A stretch of DNA of 64,000 nucleotides, from assembly GCA_964436825.1 (NCBI GenBank), contig CAYTEO010000004.1, forward strand, positions 1 through 64,000. Direction: 5' to 3'. The notes under the pieces are model-generated. The model ran no database searches. It was not told the DNA's origin and saw only the letters and a program-made list of their open reading frames with translations. This stretch comes from CAYTEO01 sp964436825. GTDB lineage: Bacteria; Krumholzibacteriota; Krumholzibacteriia; LZORAL124-64-63. Made by a program: the position numbers and the translations under genes. Shown here one piece after another: positions 58,121-64,000 of the stretch (position 1 is the first letter of the stretch; every line of letters begins with the position of its first letter).

Positions 58121-60221
58121 GCCGCTGCGGCTGCGCCTGAAGGGGCTGGACTGTGCCAGCTGCGCCGCCAGGATCGAGCAGGCCCTCCAGCAGGAGGGGT
58201 TCGCCGACGCCGCGGTGAACTTCGTGCGCCGGGAGGCCGTCCTGACCGGCGACGCCGACCGGGCGGGGGCGATCATCCGGCGGATCGAGCCGGGGGTGCG
58301 GGTCGTGCCGGTCGTCGCCGGCGAAAAGGACGATCCGGACCGGCCACACCGCATCCCGGCGGCGATGCTCGCCGCCGTCGCCCTGTTCGCGGCAGCCCTG
58401 GCGGCGCGTTACGGCCCGTGGGGTGTGGGTCGGGCGGCCGACCCGCTGTTCGTCGCTGCCTACCTGCTGGCCGGCAGGAAGGTCCTGCGCCTGGGCCTGC
58501 TCGGCCCGCTGCGGGGCAAGCTGCTGGACGAGAACTTCCTGATGACCGTCGCCACCGCCGGCGCGTTCGCCATCGGCGAGTTCCCCGAGGCGGCGGGCGT
58601 CATGGTCTTCTTCATGGTCGGCGAGTTCTTCCAGGACCTGGCCGTGGACCGGTCGCGTCGCAGCATCCGTTCCCTGCTGTCCCTCAAGGCCGACGTGGCC
58701 CACCGGCTGGACGGCCTGCGGATGCAGGACGTCGATCCCGCCGGCCTGGTCCCCGGCGACCGGATCGTCGTCCGGCCGGGGGAACGGGTCCCGGTCGACG
58801 GTGTCGTCGCGAGCGGGTCGGCGAGCGTCGACCTGTCGGCCCTGACCGGTGAGAGCATGCCCAGGAGCGTGGCAGAGGGGGACGAGATCCTCTCCGGCGC
58901 CCTCTGCCGGGACGGGTTGTTGACGATCCGGGTGGCACGGCCCCTGGAGGAGTCGACCGTCGCGCGGATCCTCTCCCTGGTCGAGGACGCCACGGCCCGC
59001 AAGGCGCGCACGGAGCGGTTCATCACCCGCTTTGCCAGGGTCTACACGCCGGTCGTCGTCGGCCTGGCACTGTTGGTGGCCGTGGTACCGCCGCTGGTCT
59101 ACGGGGCCCCCTTCTCCCGCTGGCTCTACCGGGCGCTGGTCCTGCTGGTCATCTCCTGCCCCTGCGCGCTGGTCCTGTCCATCCCCCTGGGCTACTTCGC
59201 CGGGCTCGGCCGGGCGGCCGCGCGGGGGATCCTGGTCAAGGGCTCCAGTTTCCTGGACGCCCTGGCGCGACCGGCCGTCGTCGCCTTCGACAAGACCGGG
59301 ACGCTGACCCGGGGCGAGCCGCGGGTCGTCGAGACGGTGACGCGCAACGGCTTCAGCGAGTCGGAGCTGGTGGCCTTGGCCGCGCTGGCCGAGGCCCATT
59401 CGTCGCACCCGGTGGCCGTCGCGGTCCGCGAGGCCCACGGGGCGCCCGTCGATCCGGCCGCCGTCAGCGCCGTGGAGGAGGTCGCCGGGGCCGGGGTCGT
59501 GGCACATGCCGGTGGCCGGGAGATCCTGGTCGGCAACGACCGCCTGCTGCACCGGCACGACATCGACCACGACACCTGCGACGTCGCCGGGACGGTCGTC
59601 CACGTGGCCGTCGACGGTCTCTACGCCGGCTACCTGGTCCTGGCCGACGAGCTGAAGGAGGACGCCGCGGCCGCGGTCCGGGCGTTGAAGCGCCTGGGCG
59701 TGGGCAAGGTCGTCATGGTGACCGGCGACGACCGTGGCGTGGCCGAGGCCGTGGCCCGCCAGGCCGGTGTCGACGAGGTTCACGCCGAGCTGCTGCCCGC
59801 GGACAAGGTGGCGGTCATCGAGCGGCTCGCCCGGGAGGTCGACGGGGCGGGGACGGTCGTCTTCGTCGGTGACGGGATCAACGACGCGCCTGTGCTGGCG
59901 CGGGCGGACGTCGGCATTGCCATGGGGGCGCTGGGCAGCGACGCCGCCGTCGAGACGGCCGACGTCGTCCTGATGGACGACCGCCCCATGCAGGTGGCCG
60001 AGGGGATCGGCCTGGCGCGGGCCACCGGCCGGATCGTCCGCCAGAACATCGCCCTGGCCCTGGGGGTCAAGGTCCTGTTCATCGGCCTGGGGATCTCCGG
60101 GGAGGCCACGATGTGGGAGGCTGTCTTCGCCGACGTGGGGGTGGCCCTGCTGGCCGTGGGCAACGCGTTGCGGATCATGCGGGTCGGCCCGCGTGGCGGG
60201 GGCGGAACTCGGAGGGATTGA
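58113..60221 (+). CDS. P1B-type heavy-metal efflux ATPase (ZntA/CadA-like)
   Basis: The protein has 702 residues. An N-terminal HMA domain carries GLDCASC (Cys14, Cys17). The membrane metal motif is SCPCAL (Cys349, Cys351), the phosphorylation site DKTGTLTRGE (Asp393), with TGES in the actuator domain and GDGINDAPVL in the hinge. The pattern of CPC plus one HMA domain fits Zn2+/Cd2+/Pb2+ export rather than copper, in line with the adjacent CadC/SmtB-like repressor. GGGAGGACCGTCGCC is the ribosome site. It pumps metal out of the cytoplasm. Confidence 0.95.
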   Translation: MAEPLRLRLKGLDCASCAARIEQALQQEGFADAAVNFVRREAVLTGDADRAGAIIRRIEPGVRVVPVVAGEKDDPDRPHRIPAAMLAAVALFAAALAARYGPWGVGRAADPLFVAAYLLAGRKVLRLGLLGPLRGKLLDENFLMTVATAGAFAIGEFPEAAGVMVFFMVGEFFQDLAVDRSRRSIRSLLSLKADVAHRLDGLRMQDVDPAGLVPGDRIVVRPGERVPVDGVVASGSASVDLSALTGESMPRSVAEGDEILSGALCRDGLLTIRVARPLEESTVARILSLVEDATARKARTERFITRFARVYTPVVVGLALLVAVVPPLVYGAPFSRWLYRALVLLVISCPCALVLSIPLGYFAGLGRAAARGILVKGSSFLDALARPAVVAFDKTGTLTRGEPRVVETVTRNGFSESELVALAALAEAHSSHPVAVAVREAHGAPVDPAAVSAVEEVAGAGVVAHAGGREILVGNDRLLHRHDIDHDTCDVAGTVVHVAVDGLYAGYLVLADELKEDAAAAVRALKRLGVGKVVMVTGDDRGVAEAVARQAGVDEVHAELLPADKVAVIERLAREVDGAGTVVFVGDGINDAPVLARADVGIAMGALGSDAAVETADVVLMDDRPMQVAEGIGLARATGRIVRQNIALALGVKVLFIGLGISGEATMWEAVFADVGVALLAVGNALRIMRVGPRGGGGTRRD

Positions 60222-60245
60222 CTCTCGCGCCGGGTGTGGTATCTT
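60218..60245 (+). promoter_or_regulatory. Promoter of udk, likely giving a leaderless mRNA
   Basis: TTGACT (60218-60223), 16 bases, then TATCTT (60240-60245). The -35 overlaps the stop codon of the ATPase gene. The predicted start of transcription is about 60251-60254, at the ATG of udk. Confidence 0.55.
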
Positions 60246-60253
60246 GCAGCCCC

Positions 60254-60913
60254 ATGAACTCTGCCGCCCCCATCCAGCACCCTCCCGTCATCATCGGGAT
60301 CGCCGGCGGCTCCGGCTCCGGCAAGACGACCGTGGCGTTGAAGGTGCAGGAGGCGGCACCGGGCAAGACCGTCCAGATCATCCATCACGATTCCTACTAC
60401 CGGGATAACTCGCACCTGACTTTCGAGGACCGCGCCAAGATCAACTACGACCACCCCAACGCCTTCGAGACCGAGTTGCTGGTCGAGCACCTGCAGGCCC
60501 TGAAGCGGGGGGAGGCCGTCGACGTTCCCATCTACGACTACGCGACCCACAGCCGTCTGCCCGAGACCCGGCGCGTCGAGCCGGCCGACATCATCTTCGT
60601 CGAGGGGATCCTGGTGCTGGAGTCGCCGGTCCTGCGGGAGCTGATGGACATCCGGCTCTACGTGGGCGTCGACGCCGACGAGCGGTTCATCCGCCGCCTG
60701 CGTCGGGACATCGTCGAGCGGGGCCGCTCCGTCGACTCGGTCATCGAGCAGTACCTCACCGTCGTGCGGCCCATGCACGAGCAGTTCGTCAGCCCGACCA
60801 AGAAGTACGCCCACCTGATCATCCCCGAGGGTGGGCACAACCAGGTGGCCATCGACCTGATCGTCGCCAAGATCAACAGCATCCTGCGGGAACGGAACCG
60901 CGGGAACGAGTAG
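60254..60913 (+). CDS. udk: Uridine kinase
   Basis: The protein has 219 residues. Walker A is IAGGSGSGKTTVA (about residues 16-28). The Udk pattern continues with IIHHDSYYRDN, INYDHPNAFETELL, PIYDYATHSR and IIFVEGILVLESPVLRELMDIRLYV. Arg-rich RRLRRDIVERGRSVDSVIEQYL closes the lid. It phosphorylates uridine and cytidine with ATP or GTP. No Shine-Dalgarno sequence precedes the ATG. It leads a run with hpt and guaB. Confidence 0.96.
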   Translation: MNSAAPIQHPPVIIGIAGGSGSGKTTVALKVQEAAPGKTVQIIHHDSYYRDNSHLTFEDRAKINYDHPNAFETELLVEHLQALKRGEAVDVPIYDYATHSRLPETRRVEPADIIFVEGILVLESPVLRELMDIRLYVGVDADERFIRRLRRDIVERGRSVDSVIEQYLTVVRPMHEQFVSPTKKYAHLIIPEGGHNQVAIDLIVAKINSILRERNRGNE

Positions 60914-60927
60914 AGGGGAAAGGTCAC

Positions 60928-61482
60928 ATGTCCTACGACGACGCCGAGCTGGTGCGCAGGGATCCGCTGATCGAGAAGATCCTGATCGGATCGGACGAGC
61001 TGCAGAAACGGGTCACCCAGCTGGGGATCGAGATCAGCCGCGACTACGGCGACTCGCTGCCCATCCTGGTCAACATCCTCAAGGGCGGCTACATGTTCCT
61101 GGCCGACCTGACCCGCGCCATGTCGATCCACCACGAGATCGACTTCATGGCCATCAGCAGCTACAACGGCGGCACCGAGAGCACCGGCGTGGTCAAGATC
61201 GAGAAGGACCTCAAGAGCGTCATCACCGGACGCGACGTGCTGATCGTCGAGGACATCATCGATACCGGCCTGACCCTCAGCCACCTGCTCGAGCTGCTCG
61301 GCACCCGCAATCCCCGCAGCCTGCGCATCTGCGCCCTGCTGGACAAGACCTCGCGGCGGATCAAGGATGTGCCGGTGGACTACCGCGGCTTCGAGATCCC
61401 GGACGAGTTCGTCATCGGCTACGGCCTTGATTACGACGAGAAGTACCGCAACCTTCCGTTCATTGGGGTGCTGCGTCCCTGA
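60928..61482 (+). CDS. hpt: Hypoxanthine phosphoribosyltransferase
   Basis: The protein has 184 residues, the usual length. The PRPP loop VLIVEDIIDTGLTLSHLLELL is intact, as are VNILKGGYMFLADL and the C-terminal base-binding region PDEFVIGYGLDYDEKYRNLP. It makes IMP or GMP from free bases and PRPP. GAGGGGAAAGGTCAC is the ribosome site, 14 bases after udk. IMP formed here feeds GuaB, encoded next. Confidence 0.96.
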   Translation: MSYDDAELVRRDPLIEKILIGSDELQKRVTQLGIEISRDYGDSLPILVNILKGGYMFLADLTRAMSIHHEIDFMAISSYNGGTESTGVVKIEKDLKSVITGRDVLIVEDIIDTGLTLSHLLELLGTRNPRSLRICALLDKTSRRIKDVPVDYRGFEIPDEFVIGYGLDYDEKYRNLPFIGVLRP

Positions 61483-61512
61483 CCGGCGGCGCCCCGGGCG
61501 AAGGACACGATC

Positions 61513-63006
61513 ATGACCGACGACCGGACCGGCCCCGCCCCGGGCGGGGAGCGTTTCCCGCTGGCGCTGACCTTCGACGACATCCTGCTGGTGCCAGCCT
61601 ACGCGGAGATCGTCCCCCGCGACATCGACGTCACCACCCGCCTGACCCGCGAGCTGCGGCTGAACGTCCCGCTGCTGTCGGCCGCCATGGACACGGTCAC
61701 CGAGGCGGAGATGGCCCGCGCCATGGCCCGCCAGGGCGGCATCGGGATCATCCACAAGAACCTGCCGGCCGAGGTGCAGGCCGAGCAGGTCCGGCAGGTC
61801 AAGCGGAGCGAGTCGGGGATGATCAGCGATCCGATCACCCTCTCCCCGGACCGTCCCATCGACGAGGCCCTGGCGCTGATGCGCCGCTACCGCATCTCCG
61901 GCGTGCCGATCACCGAGGGCAGGCGGCTGGTCGGTATCCTGACGAACCGCGACCTGCGCTTCGTCCGCGACACCAGCCGGCCCGTGCGCGAGGTGATGAC
62001 CAGCGGGGAGCTGGTGACCGTGCCGGTGGGCACGACCCTGGAGGAGGCCGCCGAGATCCTCCACCGCCACCGCATCGAGAAGCTGCCGGTCGTCGACGCG
62101 CAGGGCGACCTGGCGGGGCTGATCACCGTCAAGGACATCCAGAAGCGGATCGACTACCCCGACGCCAGCAAGGACTCCCGCGGGCGGCTGCTGGTGGGGG
62201 CCGCCGTCGGGGTGGCGCCCGGGAACCTGGAGAGGGCGGAACAGCTGGTCGAGGCGGGCGTCGACGTCCTGGTCGTCGACACGGCCCACGGCCATTCGCG
62301 CAACGTCGTCGACATGGTCCGCACCCTCAAGGAGCGGTGGCCCGACCTGCAGGTCGTCGCCGGGAACATCGCCACCGGCGAGGCCGCGGAGGCCCTGATC
62401 GCCGCCGGCGCCGACGCCGTCAAGGTCGGCATCGGGCCGGGCTCGATCTGCACGACGCGGGTCATCGCCGGGGTGGGCGTACCCCAGGTGACGGCCATCC
62501 TCGAGGTGGTCGCCAAGGCCGGGCCGGCAGGCGTGCCGGTCATCGCCGACGGGGGGATCAAGTACTCGGGCGACATCGTCAAGGCGCTGGCCGTCGGGGC
62601 GGACACGGTGATGATCGGCTCGCTGCTGGCCGGCACCGAGGAGGCGCCGGGCGAGAAGATCCTCTACGAGGGCCGGGTCTACAAGAGCTACCGCGGCATG
62701 GGCTCCGTGGCCGCCATGCAGCGCGGCAGCAAGGACCGCTACTTCCAGCAGGAGGTCAGCGACCCCGACAAGCTCGTCCCCGAGGGGATCGAGGGGCGTG
62801 TCCCGTACAAGGGGGCCGTCCGGGACATCGTCTACCAGCTCGTCGGGGGGCTGCGCAGCGGGATGGGCTACTGCGGTTGCCGGTCGATCCCGGATCTGCA
62901 GCGTCGGGCCCGGTTCGTCCGGATCACCGCCGCCGGCCTGAGGGAGAGCCATCCCCACGACGTGCGGATCACCAAGGAAGCGCCCAACTACGGCGCTCGC
63001 AGCTGA
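61513..63006 (+). CDS. guaB: IMP dehydrogenase
   Basis: The protein has 497 residues. The TIM barrel is split by two CBS domains (about 100-215, MRRYRISGVPITEGRRLVG and HRIEKLPVVDAQGDLAG). The catalytic Cys313 is in GPGSICTTR. Flap motifs VYKSYRGMGSVAAM and the Arg/Tyr-containing EGRVPYKGAV are intact. It oxidises IMP to XMP, the committed step to GMP. GGCGAAGGACACGATC is a moderate ribosome site. The MFS gene start overlaps the stop by one base. Confidence 0.97.
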   Translation: MTDDRTGPAPGGERFPLALTFDDILLVPAYAEIVPRDIDVTTRLTRELRLNVPLLSAAMDTVTEAEMARAMARQGGIGIIHKNLPAEVQAEQVRQVKRSESGMISDPITLSPDRPIDEALALMRRYRISGVPITEGRRLVGILTNRDLRFVRDTSRPVREVMTSGELVTVPVGTTLEEAAEILHRHRIEKLPVVDAQGDLAGLITVKDIQKRIDYPDASKDSRGRLLVGAAVGVAPGNLERAEQLVEAGVDVLVVDTAHGHSRNVVDMVRTLKERWPDLQVVAGNIATGEAAEALIAAGADAVKVGIGPGSICTTRVIAGVGVPQVTAILEVVAKAGPAGVPVIADGGIKYSGDIVKALAVGADTVMIGSLLAGTEEAPGEKILYEGRVYKSYRGMGSVAAMQRGSKDRYFQQEVSDPDKLVPEGIEGRVPYKGAVRDIVYQLVGGLRSGMGYCGCRSIPDLQRRARFVRITAAGLRESHPHDVRITKEAPNYGARS

Positions 63007-64000
63007 TGACCGGCCGGGTGCTGGCGCGCTGGCGCGCCCTGGATCCCGACTTCCGCCGCCTGCTGCTGGCGACCCTCTGTTTCGGGGCCGCCAGCGGGAT
63101 CTTCACCTCGACCCTGAACAACTACCTCTCCGACGTCCACGGCCTGGGGGCCGAGGCCCGCGGCTGGCTGGAACTGCCGCGCGAGCTGCCCGGCTTCGCC
63201 ATGATCTTCGTCGCGGGGGCCCTGCTGGGATTCCTGCGCGAGGCGCGGATGGCCGCGGTGGCGATGCTGCTGACCGCCGCCGGCGCCCTGGGTCTGGGCC
63301 TGGTGGCCCGCCAGATGGTGCCGCTGGTCGTGTTCGTCATCATCTGGTCCCTGGGCGACCACATCATCTTCACCGTCGAGGGGCCCATCGGCCTGCGCCT
63401 GGCCCGCCGCGGCGGGGAGGGCCGGCGCCTGGGACAGCTGGGCGGCGCCCGCAACCTGGGCACGATCCTGGGCGTGTCGGCCGTCTTCGCCATCGCCCAC
63501 GGGATCGGGGAGCGGTACGACCTGTTCTACGGCGTTGCCGCCGGTTGCGCCCTGCTGGCGTGTGTCTTCTACCTGCAGCTCCGCGTCGGCAGGGGCGAGC
63601 CGCCATCGCGCCGGTTCGTCCTGAAGCGCAAGTACACGATCTTCTACGCCATCAGTGCCCTGTTCGGCGTGCGCAAGCAGATCTTCCTGGCCTTCGGCGG
63701 GTGGGTCCTGGTGCGGATCCACGGCGTGCCGGTGGCGACGATCGCGCTGCTCTACTTCGTCGCCGCCACCCTGGGGGTCATCCTGCGGCCGCTGCTGGGC
63801 GACGTCATCGACTGGGTGGGCGAGCGGATCGTCCTGGCCACGGACGAGGTCCTGCTGCTGCTGATCTGCCTCGCCTACGCCTTCGCCTCGGACCTGCTGC
63901 CGGCGCCGTGGGACCTGCGGCTCCTCTACGGGGCCTACATCCTGGACAGCGTCCTGTTCGCCCTGCGCATCGCCCGGACGACCTACCTGAAGAAGATCGT
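63006..64000 (+). CDS. MFS-family transporter, N-terminal part (cut by window end)
   Basis: About 331 residues are visible and the gene continues beyond the window. The start ATG at 63006 shares its first base with the guaB stop. About nine membrane segments occur, with LLLATLCFGAASGIFTSTLNNYLSDVHGLG as the first and GARNLGTILGVSAVFAIAHGIGERY in the middle. The loop GGEGRRLGQLGGARN is a likely cytoplasmic loop with MFS character. Coupling to guaB hints at purine-related transport, but this is only position. The substrate is unknown. Confidence 0.8.
   Translation, partial: MTGRVLARWRALDPDFRRLLLATLCFGAASGIFTSTLNNYLSDVHGLGAEARGWLELPRELPGFAMIFVAGALLGFLREARMAAVAMLLTAAGALGLGLVARQMVPLVVFVIIWSLGDHIIFTVEGPIGLRLARRGGEGRRLGQLGGARNLGTILGVSAVFAIAHGIGERYDLFYGVAAGCALLACVFYLQLRVGRGEPPSRRFVLKRKYTIFYAISALFGVRKQIFLAFGGWVLVRIHGVPVATIALLYFVAATLGVILRPLLGDVIDWVGERIVLATDEVLLLLICLAYAFASDLLPAPWDLRLLYGAYILDSVLFALRIARTTYLKKI

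Noticed and set aside
55887..59783. A 1298-codon minus-strand frame spanning nupC, the ArsR gene and the ATPase
   Set aside because: Only its last 145 codons are real (the thioesterase). The rest is antisense to well-supported genes.
1..64000. CRISPR arrays, insertion sequences, tRNA or rRNA genes
   Set aside because: No regularly spaced repeats, transposase-like proteins, terminal inverted repeats, cloverleaf sequences or rRNA-like stretches were seen in the gaps.

Overview
The window is a very GC-rich (roughly 70 %), gene-dense piece of an uncultured-type, diderm bacterial chromosome. Several large secreted proteins end in a Y/W-PNPFNP-type start followed by an Ig-like FlgD/type IX-style C-terminal domain. 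Parallel beta-helix proteins, LVIVD-repeat lipoproteins, ATGA-overlapped operons and predicted outer-membrane barrels accompany them. This combination is typical of FCB-superphylum candidate phyla such as Krumholzibacteriota or Eiseniibacteriota. That placement is an inference from protein style, because no rRNA or other phylogenetic marker gene lies in the window. I see no tRNA, rRNA, CRISPR array, insertion sequence, prophage or attachment site.

Layout. (1) 195-13861 is a run of nine co-directional genes with overlaps or gaps of at most 30 bases. It holds a secreted beta-helix protein, a gingipain-like (C25) protein, poly-gamma-glutamate genes pgsB-pgsC-pgsW, a secreted duplicated beta-sandwich protein, an outer-membrane barrel candidate, an LVIVD/FN3/formylglycine-enzyme-like lipoprotein and an HGSNAT-like membrane acyltransferase. 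I read it as a capsule or anionic-polymer synthesis and export locus. (2) 13866-32668 is a mixed region of secreted enzymes (subtilisin-like protease, thioredoxin-like protein, isoaspartyl peptidase-like lipoprotein, DUF5700 putative metalloprotease), an aminopeptidase P, an EamA exporter, an MscS channel, a GT-C-like membrane protein and small DUF proteins. A bidirectional promoter sits at 18601-18660. (3) 32765-36196 is a damaged two-component locus: a kinase gene with a frameshift plus a nonsense codon, and an NtrC-type regulator whose receiver domain is mostly missing. (4) 36283-48542 holds MltF, DUF503, a cyclase, a CaCA antiporter, a pseudouridine synthase, a methyltransferase, another beta-helix protein, a PLP enzyme, aconitase, and two surface-polysaccharide genes (amidotransferase and GT2). 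(5) 48580-52350 holds ArfB, an RMMBL nuclease, a lone DNA methyltransferase and MarC. (6) 52583-55053 is a symmetrical NifX / MinD-ferredoxin / MinD-ferredoxin / NifX cassette. (7) 55060-64000 holds an rRNA-type methyltransferase, a thioesterase, a CNT nucleoside transporter, a metal-sensing ArsR repressor with its P1B ATPase, and the nucleotide salvage run udk-hpt-guaB followed by a truncated MFS gene.

The points I find most interesting are these. The pgsBCW locus lacks CapA/PgsA and instead carries two translationally coupled envelope proteins that could form a diderm export path. A short C-terminal motif (W-G-x-L-K-x-x-F-R) is shared by two beta-helix proteins that lack the FlgD-like domain. 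Four separate genes are broken or deleted: a lipoprotein frameshifted at a C7 run, an in-frame-deleted secreted protein remnant, the kinase, and its regulator. These could be real decay or, for the point lesions, assembly errors.
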